NCBI GenBank assembly: GCA_963662155.1
Contig: OY759269.1
Coordinates: 9,479,198 to 9,543,197, forward strand
Reading direction: 5' to 3'
DNA: 64,000 bases
Source: Lamellibrachia columna
Taxonomy: Eukaryota > Annelida > Polychaeta > Sabellida > Siboglinidae
This document shows positions 1-13,000 of the stretch, in pieces. Made by a program: the position numbers and the translations under genes. Numbering within the stretch: position 1 is the stretch's first letter; every line of letters begins with the position of its first letter. The notes under the pieces were generated by a model that saw only the letters and a list, made by a program, of their open reading frames with translations, was not told where the DNA came from and made no database searches.

Positions 1-783
1 GTAGTCAAGCATCAATGTCTCCTTGCTGTGTGCTGTAGGCAAGCATCAATGTCTCCTTGCTATGTGCTGTAGTCAAGCATCAATGTCTCCTTGCTATGTG
101 CTGTAGTCAAGCATCAATGTCTCCTTGCTGTGTGCTGTAGGCAAGCATCAATGTCTCCTTGCTATGTGCTGTAGTCAAGCATCAATGTCTCCTAGCTATG
201 TGCTGTAGGCAAGCATCAATGTCTCCTTGCTATGTGCTGTAGGCAAGCACCAGTGTCTCCTTGCTATGTACTGTAGGCAAGCACCAATGTCTCCTTGCTA
301 TGTGCTGTAGTCAAGCATCAATGTCTCCTTGCTGTGTGCTGTAGGCAAGCATCAATGTCTCCTTGCTATGTGCTGTAGTCAAGCATCAATGTCTCCTTGC
401 TATGTGCTGTAGGCAAGCATCAATGTCTCCTTGCTGTGTGCTGTAGGCAAGCATCAATGTCTCCTTGCTATGTGCTGTAGTCAAGCATCAATGTCTCCTT
501 GCTATGTGCTGTAGTCAAGCATCAATGTCTCCTTGCTATGTGCTGTAGGCAAGCATCAATGTCTCCTTGCTATGTGCTGTAGGCAAGCATCAATGTCTCC
601 TTGCTATGTGCTGTAGTCAAGCATCAATGTCTCCTTGCTATGTGCTGTAGTCAAGCATCAATGTCTCCTTGCTATGTGCTGTAGTCAAGCATCAATGTCT
701 CCTTGCTATGTGCTGTAGTCAAGCATCAATGTCTCCTTGCTGTGTGCTGTAGGCAAGCATCAATGTCTCCTTTCCGTGTGTTG
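1..783. repeat. 34-bp tandem array carrying the exon 1 acceptor
   Basis: There are about 23 copies of a 34-bp unit that starts GTAGGCAAGC or GTAGTCAAGC, and the array runs off the left edge. The unit edge TGTGCTGTAGGCAAGCAT nearly matches the real exon 1 acceptor at 831-848, so each unit carries a copy of that 3' splice site and the first bases of the exon. A degenerate extra copy at about 776-802 even includes ATGAAGAAAGCA, resembling exon 1 further inside. Confidence 0.95.
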
Positions 784-839
784 TAGTCCAGTATGAAGAA
801 AGCATTGTGTATTATTACAATATATATTATGTGTTGTAG

Positions 840-1009
840 GCAAGCATGAAGAGAGCAGCCCTGGCAGAGATCAAGAAGGTTCTGATGGAGGAACTGGCTG
901 AACCTGTTGTTTACCTCAAACAGCTGCTTGCACCTTTCCTACAGGCATATGACTTCTTCACATCGATAGTTAAAAACATCAAACAAGCTTGGAGTAGCAT
1001 AGTGTCCGG
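840..1009 (+). CDS. Exon 1 of the giant gene (helical, N-terminal region)
   Basis: The acceptor is GTTGTAG before 840 and the donor is GTATGT at 1010. Phase in is 0 and phase out is 2. It encodes a mainly helical stretch rich in K, E, L and A. An ATG lies at 846, but no signal peptide follows it and a clean acceptor precedes it, so I read this as an internal exon. It could still be the first coding exon. Confidence 0.75.
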
Positions 1010-4000
1010 GTATGTATTTGAATTAAAGGTCAGACCACAATAATACTAGCTGCTGTTCTTTAGATGGTTGTAACTACAGCCAATTTCAGTTATTTGTTTT
1101 AACTGGGAAGTAACTTGATCTAATCAGCCAGCAAGTTTGTCTTTTCTTTCTCCATCCTCAATTCATTGAGCCCATTGTGAATCGGGTTAATTAATGTTCA
1201 TATATGTAGTATGAATTGTTTAAGCAATATGAGACCCACTTTTGCCCTTTTTCAGTGAATTTCAACTGGGCCCAGTTGAAAATAATTTAGTAGGTTGTCT
1301 GATGAATTCATAAAAACTAAATGACACATTTTCACAAACAAGGAAACATGTCATAGTGGCTACTAGATAGGTGAATTTTTTTGCAAAATGATTATGCAAA
1401 GTGGCAAGCGAAAAATCAAATTGAGAAGGGAGCTTTATGTCTCCCACAAACAAATCTCCCAGATTTCTGTACAAACAAAACAAATTCTTTGCAGCCTAAC
1501 AACAGATCCCTAATCCCTCCCTTTACTGACGCCTGAACAACGCAGACCTGTCTAACTTGTGTCCTTGTGTCTTGTCTGTCATTGACATTGTTTATAAGCT
1601 TTAGACGAACAAATCGCTGCCACCTTTGGGTTCCCTATTGTCAATTTGTCACCCACTGTAAACCAGGCTCACATTAATCGATGTACAATCTGTTAACTGT
1701 CCATTCAGATAATACCCATCGATACATCATGGTATAAGACGTATTATATTTATGTTCACATACAATAGGTACAATACGGCACGGACACTGCTTGAAGAAA
1801 TCTTTGGGCCAAAGGTGAATGAAGAGTTTCCAAAGAAACTGCTTGAGTCAACATCATGTGATGATGGTTTCTGGGATAAAGACGGAAAAGGTCATTACAG
1901 CCACAAAGGAATCATGCTGGAAGTCACTGTTGGACAGGAGGTAAATATATTTCTTGTTCATTACAGAGTGTCAATGGCTCACTACAGTACTGTCAGTAAT
2001 TACACGTTTTATAAGTCACTAGCCAATCTTGACAGAAACATTTTCATTAAAATAAAAAATAAAAATTTGCCTCGTATTTGATCAAATGTTTTTCTATGGA
2101 GAAGTAGAGGAATGTAACAGAAACATGTAATTTACTCTTTTGTCCTCCTTTTATGAATATTACTGTCCATATTACCTTTACCCAGTATCTCCACATGAAT
2201 TCTTTTCTACGAGGTGTCATGTAGGTATTGACAAGCCTTTCCACTGCAACTTGACAGGAACAGGAACAAAAAATATTTATTAGTCCCAAAGACATAACAA
2301 AACAGAGTATTCAACACAAAAACCATATAATATATTACATTTAAGCCAACACGAGAAAACGAAGTGGTAAGAAAATAGAGTACGGTCTAAAAATAAAAGA
2401 TCACGTCAAGGGGTGGGACTACGACTAAAATTAAACGTTGTCGTAGGAGCTGCGGCAAGGTGTGCACAGAGAGCACTGATATTTACATGTTGATGAAATG
2501 TTTACACATGTATTCAAATAACCTATGGTGCTTGTGCATTATAACACGTGATCATGAATGAAGGCTTCATGCAGTAATTGAGGAATGGCTGAATGCCTCC
2601 CATTGAAGTCGAGTTGGTGTTGGAATGAACAGGTGTGACATAAAGTATTTTGAGTGGTCATAAAGACTGGAGTCACTGGATACAGCGGTATATAAGAACT
2701 TATCTTAACCTTTTTTATTTCAGACAAATTTCAATTGTTTTATTTTTAAATGTGTAAATAGTAACTGCTACATGGCGAGACTCATTCTGCTAGAAAATGT
2801 AAAGATCTACCACTAAATGTAAAGTGTAAAGATCTACCACTAAATATAATACATTCATTCTTCCTAAATGACCTCATTAATAGAATGAAATTGATCATGT
2901 GATAATATTGCCGACTGGCAAGCTTACAGCAGCTTACAATTTGATGGCAAGATATGACATGTAGTAGGCTGTGTTGACTATGTTGTGTGTTGTAGATTGT
3001 TGCTCCTTATGGCGGACAACTGAAGAAGACTGGATCTCAACAAGTCACCATTTCTGTGAGCAACATGAAGAATGTGGATGTCATCATTGACAACGTTGAG
3101 CTGAATGTGGTAGACAAACAGGTAAGTTGGATACTTCCCATGGATGACACTTACAACTAATCTACTAAAGTGTGTACTGAATGTGGTGGACAAACAGGTA
3201 GGTTGGATACTTCACATGGATGACACTTACAACTAATCTAATAAAGTATGCACTGAATGTGGTAGACAAACAGGTAAGTTGGATACTTCCCATGGATGAC
3301 CATTACAACTAAAGTATGCACTGAATGTGGTAGACAAACAGGTAAGTTGGATACTTCCCATGGATGACCATTACAACTAAAGTATGCACTGAATGTGGTA
3401 GACAAACAGGTAAGTTGGATACTTCCCATGGATGACCCTTACAACTAATCAACTACAGTGTGTACTGAATGTGGTGGACATACAGGCAAGTTAGATACTT
3501 CCCATGGATGACCCTTACAACTAATCAACTAAAGTGTGTACTGAATGTGGTGGACAAATAGACAAGTTGGATACTTCCCATGGATGAACCTTACAACTAA
3601 TCAACTACAGTGTGTACTGAATGTGGTGGACATACAGGCAAGTTAGATACTTCCCATGGATGACCATTACAACTAATCAACTAAAGTGTGTACTGAATGT
3701 GGTAGACAAACAGGTAGGTTGGATACTTCCCATGGATGACCCTTACGACTAATCAACTAAAGTGTGTACTGAATGTGGTGGACAAACAGGTAAGTTGGAT
3801 ACTTCCCATGGATGACCCTTACAACTAATCAACTAAAGTGTGCACTGAATGTGGTAGACAAACAGGCAAGTTAGATACTTCACATGAATGACCCTTACAA
3901 CTAATCAACTGATGTGTGTACTGAATGTGGTAGACAAACAGGCAAGTTGGATACTTCCCATGGATGACCCTTACAACTAATCACCTAAAGTGTGCATTGT

Positions 4001-7000
4001 ATGTTTGATTCTAGTTATCACTCCATCTCCTGTATGCAGTTGTGTGTCTGGTGTGCTGTATGTTTGATTCTAGTTATCTCTTCATCTCCTCTATGCAGTG
4101 GTATGTTTGGTGTACTGTATGTTTGATTCTAGTTATCTCTTCATCTCCTCTATGCGGTGGTATGTTTGGTGTAGTCTGTTTGATTCTAGTTATCTCTTCA
4201 TCTCCTCTATGCAATGGTATGTTTGGTGTACTGTATGTTTGATTCTAGGTATCACTTCATCTCCTGTATGCAATGGCATGTTTGGTGTACTGTATGTTTG
4301 ATTCTAGTTATCTCTTCATCTCCTCTATGCAGTGGTATGTTTGGTGTACTGTATGTTTGATTCTAGTTATCTCTTCATCTCCTCTATGCGGTGGTATGTT
4401 TGGTGTACTCTGTTTGATTCTAGTTATCTCTTCATCTCCTGTATGCAGTGGTATGTTTGGTGTACTGTATGTTTGATTCTAGTTATCACTTCATCTCCTC
4501 TATGCGGTGGTATGTTTGGTGTACTCTGTTTGATTCTAGTTATCTCTTCATCTCCTGTATGCAGTGGTATGTTTGGTGTACTGTATGTTTGATTCTAGTT
4601 ATCTCTTCATCTCCTCTATGCGGTGGTATGTTTGGTGTACTCTGTTTGATTCTAGTTATCTCTTCATCTCCTCTATGCAATGGTATGTTTGGTGTACTGT
4701 ATGTTTGATTCTAGGTATCACTTCATCTCCTGTATGCAATGGCATGTTTGGTGTACTGTATGTTTGATTCTAGTTATCTCTTCATCTCCTGTATGCAGTG
4801 GTATGTTTGGTGTACTGTATGTTTGATTCTAGTTATCTCTTCATCTCCTCTATGCGGTGGTATGTTTGGTGTACTCTGTTTGATTCTAGTTATCTCTTCA
4901 TCTCCTCTATGCAATGGTATGTTTGGTGTACTGTATGTTTGATTCTAGTTATCACTTCATCTCCTCTATGCAGTGGTATGTTTGGTGTACTCTATGTTTG
5001 ATTCTAGTTATCACTTCATCTCCTGTATGCAATGGCATGTTTGGTGTACTGTATGTTTGATTCTAGTTATCACTTCATCTCCTCTATGCAGTGGTATGTT
5101 TGGTGTACTCTGTTTGATTCTAGTTATCTCTTCATCTCCTCTATGCAATGGTATGTTTGGTGTACTCTATGTTTGATTCTAGTTATCACTTCATCTCCTC
5201 TATGCAATGGTATGTTTGGTGTACTGTATGTTTGATTCTAGTTATCTCTTCATCTCCTCTATGCAGTGGTATGTTTGGTGTACTGTATGTTTGATTCTAG
5301 TTATCACTTCATCTCCTGTATGCAATGGCATGTTTGGTGTACTCTATGTTTGATTCTAGTTATCACTTCATCTCCTGTATGCAATGGCATGTTTGGTGTA
5401 CTGTATGTTTGATTCTAGTTATCTCTTCATCTCCTCTATGCAGTGGTATGTTTGGTGTACTGTATGTTTGATTCTAGTTATCACTTCATCTCCTGTATGC
5501 AATGGCATGTTTGGTGTACTCTATGTTTGATTCTAGTTATCACTTCATCTCCTCTATGCAATGGTATGTTTGGTGTACTGTATGTTTGATTCTAGTTATC
5601 ATTTCATCTCCTCTATGCAATGGTATGTTTGGTGTACTGTATGTTTGATTCTAGTTATCTCTTCATCTCCTCTATGCAGTGGCATGTTTGGTGTACTGTA
5701 TGTTTGATTCTAGTTATCACTTCATCTCCTCTATGCAGTGGTATGTTTTGTGTACTGAATGTTTGATTCTAGTTATCTCTTCATCTCCTCTATGCAGTGG
5801 TATGTTTGGTGTACTGTATGTTTGATTCTAGTTATCACTTCATCTCCTCTATGCAGTGGTATGTTTGGTGTACTGTATGTTTGATTCTAGTTATCACTTC
5901 ATCTCCTCTATGCAATGGCATGTTTGGTGTACTGTATGTTTGATTCTAGTTATCTCTTCATCTCCTCTATGCAGTGGTATGTTTGGTGTACTGTATGTTT
6001 GATTCTAGTTATCTCTTCATCTCCTCTATGCAGTGGTATGTTTGGTGTACTGTATGTTTGATTCTAGTTATCACTTCATCTCCTGTATGCAATGGCATGT
6101 TTGGTGTACTCTATGTTTGATTCTAGTTATCACTTCATCTCCTGTATGCAATGGCATGTTTGGTGTACTGTATGTTTGATTCTAGTTATCACTTCATCTC
6201 CTGTATGCAATGGTATGTTTGGTGTACTCTATGTTTGATTCTAGTTATCACTTCATCTCCTCTATGCAATGGCATGTTTGGTGTACTGTATGTTTGATTC
6301 TAGTTATCACTTCATCTCCTGTATGCAATGGTATGTTTGGTGTACTCTATGTTTGATTCTAGTTATCACTTCATCTCCTCTATGCAATGGCATGTTTGGT
6401 GTACTGTATGTTTGATTCTAGTTATCTCTTCATCTCCTGTATGCAGTGGTATGTTTGGTGTACTGTATGTTTGATTCTAGTTATCTCTTCATCTCCCCTA
6501 TGCAATGGTATGTTTGGTGTACTCTATGTTTGATTCTAATTATCTCTTCATCTCCTCTATGCAGTGGTATGTTTGGTGTACTGTATGTTTGATTCTAGTT
6601 ATCACTTCATCTCCTGTATGCAATGGCATGTTTGGTGTACTGTATGTTTGATTCTAGTTATCACTTCATCTCCTCTATGCAATGGTATGTTTGGTGTACT
6701 GTATGTTTGATTCTAGTTATCTCTTCATCTCCTCTATGCAGTGGCATGTTTGGTGTACTGTATGTTTGATTCTAGTTATCACTTCATCTCCTCTATGCAG
6801 TGGTATGTTTTGTGTACTGAATGTTTGATTCTAGTTATCTCTTCATCTCCTCTATGCAGTGGTATGTTTGGTGTACTGTATGTTTGATTCTAGTTATCAC
6901 TTCATCTCCTCTATGCAGTGGTATGTTTGGTGTACTGTATGTTTGATTCTAGTTATCACTTCATCTCCTCTATGCAATGGCATGTTTGGTGTACTGTATG

Positions 7001-10000
7001 TTTGATTCTAGTTATCTCTTCATCTCCTCTATGCAGTGGTATGTTTGGTGTACTGTATGTTTGATTCTAGTTATCTCTTCATCTCCTCTATGCAGTGGTA
7101 TGTTTGGTGTACTGTATGTTTGATTCTAGTTATCACTTCATCTCCTGTATGCAATGGCATGTTTGGTGTACTCTATGTTTGATTCTAGTTATCACTTCAT
7201 CTCCTGTATGCAATGGCATGTTTGGTGTACTGTATGTTTGATTCTAGTTATCACTTCATCTCCTGTATGCAATGGTATGTTTGGTGTACTCTATGTTTGA
7301 TTCTAGTTATCACTTCATCTCCTCTATGCAATGGCATGTTTGGTGTACTGTATGTTTGATTCTAGTTATCACTTCATCTCCTGTATGCAATGGTATGTTT
7401 GGTGTACTCTATGTTTGATTCTAGTTATCACTTCATCTCCTCTATGCAATGGCATGTTTGGTGTACTGTATGTTTGATTCTAGTTATCTCTTCATCTCCT
7501 GTATGCAGTGGTATGTTTGGTGTACTGTATGTTTGATTCTAGTTATCTCTTCATCTCCCCTATGCAATGGTATGTTTGGTGTACTGTATGTTTGATTCTA
7601 GTTATCACTTCATCTCCTCTATGCAATGGTATGTTTGGTGTACTGTATGTTTGATTCTAGTTATCACTTCATCTCCTCTATGCAGTGGTATGTTTGGTGT
7701 ACTGTATGTTTGATTCTAGTTATCTCTTCATCTCCTCTATGCAGTGGTATGTTTGGTGTACTGTATGTTTGATTCTAGTTATCTCTTCATCTCCTGTATG
7801 CAGTGGTATGTTTGGTGTACTGTATGTTTGATTCTAGTTATCTCTTCATCTCCCCTATGCAATGGTATGTTTGGTGTACTCTATGTTTGATTCTAGGTAT
7901 CACTTCATCTCCTGTATGCAATGGCATGTTTGGTGTACTCTATGTTTGATTCTAGTTATCACTTCATCTCCTGTATGCAATGGCATGTTTGGTGTACTGT
8001 ATGTTTGATTCTAGTTATCACTTCATCTCCTGTATGCAATGGTATGTTTGGTGTACTCTATGTTTGATTCTAGTTATCACTTCATCTCCTCTATGCAATG
8101 GCATGTTTGGTGTACTGTATGTTTGATTCTAGTTATCACTTCATCTCCTGTATGCAATGGTATGTTTGGTGTACTCTATGTTTGATTCTAGTTATCACTT
8201 CATCTCCTCTTTGCAATGGCATGTTTGGTGTACTGTATGTTTGATTCTAGTTATCTCTTCATCTCCTGTATGCAGTGGTATGTTTGGTGTACTGTATGTT
8301 TGATTCTAGTTATCTCTTCATCTCCCCTATGCAATGGTATGTTTGGTGTACTCTATGTTTGATTCTAGGTATCACTTCATCTCCTGTATGCAATGGCATG
8401 TTTGGTGTACTCTATGTTTGATTCTAGTTATCTCTTCATCTCCTCTATGCAGTGGTATGTTTGGTGTACTGTATGTTTGATTCTAGTTATCACTTCATCT
8501 CCTCTATGCAATGGTATGTTTGGTGTACTGTATGTTTGATTCTAGTTATCATTTCATCTCCTCTATGCACTGGTATGTTTGGTGTACTGTATGTTTGATT
8601 CTAGTTATCACTTCATCTCCTCTATGCAATGGTATGTTTGGTGTACTCTATGTTTGATTCTAGTTATCTCTTCATCTCCTGTATGCAGTGGTATGTTTGG
8701 TGTACTGTATGTTTGATTCTAGTTATCACTTCATCTCCTCTATGCAATGGTATGTTTGGTGTACTGTATGTTTGATTCTAGTTATCACTTCATCTCCTCT
8801 ATGCAGTGGTATGTTTGGTGTACTGTATGTTTGATTCTAGTTATCTCTTCATCTCCTCTATGCAGTGGTATGTTTGGTGTACTGTATGTTTGATTCTAGT
8901 TATCTCTTCATCTCCTCTATGCAGTGGTATGTTTGGTGTACTGTATGTTTGATTCTAGTTATCACTTCATCTCCTCTATGCAATGGCATGTTTGGTGTAC
9001 TGTATGTTTGATTCTAGTTATCTCTTCATCTCCTCTATGCAGTGGTATGTTTGGTGTACTGTATGTTTGATTCTAGTTATCTCTTCATCTCCTCTATGCA
9101 GTGGTATGTTTGGTGTACTGTATGTTTGATTCTAGTTATCACTTCATCTCCTGTATGCAATGGTATGTTTGGTGTACTCTATGTTTGATTCTAGTTATCA
9201 CTTCATCTCCTGTATGCAATGGCATGTTTGGTGTACTGTATGTTTGATTCTAGTTATCACTTCATCTCCTGTATGCAATGGTATGTTTGGTGTACTCTAT
9301 GTTTGATTCTAGTTATCACTTCATCTCCTCTATGCAATGGCATGTTTGGTGTACTGTATGTTTGATTCTAGTTATCACTTCATCTCCTGTATGCAATGGT
9401 ATGTTTGGTGTACTCTATGTTTGATTCTAGTTATCACTTCATCTCCTCTATGCAATGGCATGTTTGGTGTACTGTATGTTTGATTCTAGTTATCTCTTCA
9501 TCTCCTGTATGCAGTGGTATGTTTGGTGTACTGTATGTTTGATTCTAGTTATCTCTTCATCTCTCCTATGCAATGGTATGTTTGGTGTACTCTATGTTTG
9601 ATTCTAGGTATCACTTCATCTCCTGTATGCAATGGCATGTTTGGTGTACTCTATGTTTGATCTCTTCATCTCCTGTATGCAGTGGTATGTTTGGTGTACT
9701 GTATGTTTGATTCTAGTTATCTCTTCATCTCCCCTATGCAATGGTATGTTTGGTGTACTCTATGTTTGATTCTAGGTATCACTTCATCTCCTGTATGCAA
9801 TGGCATGTTTGGTGTACTCTATGTTTGATTCTAGTTATCTCTTCATCTCCTCTATGCAGTGGTATGTTTGGTGTACTGTATGTTTGATTCTAGTTATCAC
9901 TTCATCTCCTCTATGCAATGGTATGTTTGGTGTACTCTATGTTTGATTCTAGTTATCTCTTCATCTCCTCTATGCAGTGGTATGTTTGGTGTACTGTATG

Positions 10001-13000
10001 TTTGATTCTAGTTATCACTTCATCTCCTCTATGCGGTGGTATGTTTGGTGTACTCTGTTTGATTCTAGTTATCTCTTCATCTCCTGTATGCAGTGGTATG
10101 TTTGGTGTACTGTATGTTTGATTCTAGTTATCTCTTCATCTCCTCTATGCGGTGGTATGTTTGGTGTACTCTGTTTGATTCTAGTTATCTCTTCATCTCC
10201 TCTATTCAATGGTATGTTTGGTGTACTGTATGTTTGATTCTAGGTATCACTTCATCTCTTGTATGCAATGGCATGTTTGGTGTACTGTATGTTTGATTCT
10301 AGTTATCTCTTCATCTCCTGTATGCAGTGGTATGTTTGGTGTACTGTATGTTTGATTCTAGTTATCTCTTCATCTCCTCTATGCGGTGGTATGTTTGGTG
10401 TACTCTGTTTGATTCTAGTTATCTCTTCATCTCCTCTATGCAATGGTATGTTTGGTGTACTGTATGTTTGATTCTAGTTATCACTTCATCTCCTCTATGC
10501 AGTGGTATGTTTGGTGTAATCTATGTTTGATTCTAGTTATCACTTCATCTCCTGTATGCAATGGCATGTTTGGTGTACTGTATGTTTGATTCTAGTTATC
10601 ACTTCATCTCCTCTATGCAGTGGTATGTTTGGTGTACTCTGTTTGATTCTAGTTATCTCTTCATCTCCTCTATGCAATGGTATGTTTGGTGTACTCTATG
10701 TTTGATTCTAGTTATCACTTCATCTCCTCTATGCAATGGTATGTTTGGTGTACTGTATGTTTGATTCTAGTTATCTCTTCATCTCCTCTATGCAGTGGTA
10801 TGTTTGGTGTACTGTATGTTTGATTCTAGTTATCACTTCATCTCCTGTATGCAATGGCATGTTTGGTGTACTCTATGTTTGATTCTAGTTATCACTTCAT
10901 CTCCTGTATGCAATGGCATGTTTGGTGTACTGTATGTTTGATTCTAATTATCTCTTCATCTCCTCTATGCAGTGGTATGTTTGGTGTACTGTATGTTTGA
11001 TTCTAGTTATCACTTCATCTCCTGTATGCAATGGCATGTTTGGTGTACTCTATGTTTGATTCTAGTTATCACTTCATCTCCTCTATGCAATGGTATGTTT
11101 GGTGTACTGTATGTTTGATTCTAGTTATCATTTCATCTCCTCTATGCAATGGTATGTTTGGTGTACTGTATGTTTGATTCTAGTTATCTCTTCATCTCCT
11201 CTATGCAGTGGCATGTTTGGTGTACTGTATGTTTGATTCTAGTTATCACTTCATCTCCTCTATGCAATGGTATGTTTGGTGTACTCTATGTTTGATTCTA
11301 GTTATCTCTTCATCTCCTGTATGCAGTGGTATGTTTGGTGTACTGTATGTTTGATTCTAGTTATCACTTCATCTCCTCTATGCAATGGCATGTTTGGTGT
11401 ACTGTATGTTTGATTCTAGTTATCTCTTCATCTCCTGTATGCAGTGGTATGTTTGGTGTACTGTATGTTTGATTCTAGTTATCTCTTCATCTCCCCTATG
11501 CAATGGTATGTTTGGTGTACTCTATGTTTGATTCTAGGTATCACTTCATCTCCTGTATGCAATGGCATGTTTGGTGTACTCTATGTTTGATTCTAGTTAT
11601 CTCTTCATCTCCTCTATGCAGTGGTATGTTTGGTGTACTGTATGTTTGATTCTAGTTATCACCTCATCTCCTCTATGCAATGGTATGTTTGGTGTACTCT
11701 ATGTTTGATTCTAGTTATCTCTTCATCTCCTCTATGCAGTGGTATGTTTGGTGTACTGTATGTTTGATTCTAGTTATCACTTCATCTCCTCTATGCGGTG
11801 GTATGTTTGGTGTACTCTGTTTGATTCTAGTTATCTCTTCATCTCCTGTATGCAGTGGTATGTTTGGTGTACTGTATGTTTGATTCTAGTTATCTCTTCA
11901 TCTCCTCTATGCAGTGGTATGTTTGTTGTACTCTGTTTGATTCTAGTTATCTCTTCATCTCCTCTATGCAATGGTATGTTTGGTGTACTGTATGTTTGAT
12001 TCTAGGTATCACTTCATCTCCTGTATGCAATGGCATGTTTGTTGTACTGTATGTTTGATTCTAGTTATCTCTTCATCTCCTGTATGCAGTGGTATGTTTG
12101 GTGTACTGTATGTTTGATTCTAGTTATCTCTTCATCTCCTCTATGCGGTGGTATGTTTGGTGTACAGTAGTACCTGCCTTGTAGGGACACTGATGGGGAC
12201 AAGCAATAGTGTCCCTACATCGCAGGTGTCCCCTCATCAGAGGGACAGTCAGGGGAACAGGAAATTCAGACATTTTTTGGAACATATTTGCAATCTTTAT
12301 TTACACCCACATTACCTACATCAACATCATATTTACATCCACATTACCTATATGTATTAACATCCAAGTTTCCCATATCATACTTAAATTACCCAATTAT
12401 GTACCTATATTTGTATCCACATTACCCATACACTGTATCATATTAACATTCAAATTACCCATATTATATTTTTTTTTTAAATTTCGTGACAGCTTCTAGC
12501 ATGGCTGGGTCACTAGCCCTAATGGCAAACATCACAAGTTCATTCATCGCTAGCGACATCGGTCGTGCTGGTGCCATCGTCCATGGAGACGTAGTCGGCC
12601 CACGACACGACACCGAGCAACTCGTCATAGGCAAAGCCTACCGGTTGTAGCACATCCTCATCCTCGGGCACATCGTCAAGGGTGTCACTGCTAAAGCCGC
12701 ACTTTGCAAAACACTTCATAATTTCTATTCACTACTAAAACATGTCTGGATCGATCGAATGTAAAACTGTTGTGAGTTTGAATCACAGGTTGTGCAGTTC
12801 GCGATCTCGCGTTACTTAAAAAAACCACCGCTCCCAGCATGCATGGTGCTGTGCAGGAAATGGCCGACGCCATCTTTAAAATGTTTTTCAAAGAAAAAAA
12901 ATCAAAAATAAAGATGACTGTCTGCCCTAGCAGGGGAATAATAATAAAAAATCGTTGTCCGCGTCCGCGTTGAGCAGGTGTCCGCTGATTTAAGGGACAT

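Noticed and set aside
1..783. CRISPR-like direct repeats
   Set aside because: Units abut with no spacers, and the DNA is clearly animal intronic sequence.
846..1043. ATG at 846 as the start of the gene
   Set aside because: A clean acceptor precedes it, the upstream array copies that acceptor, and no signal peptide follows. It remains possible but is not favoured.
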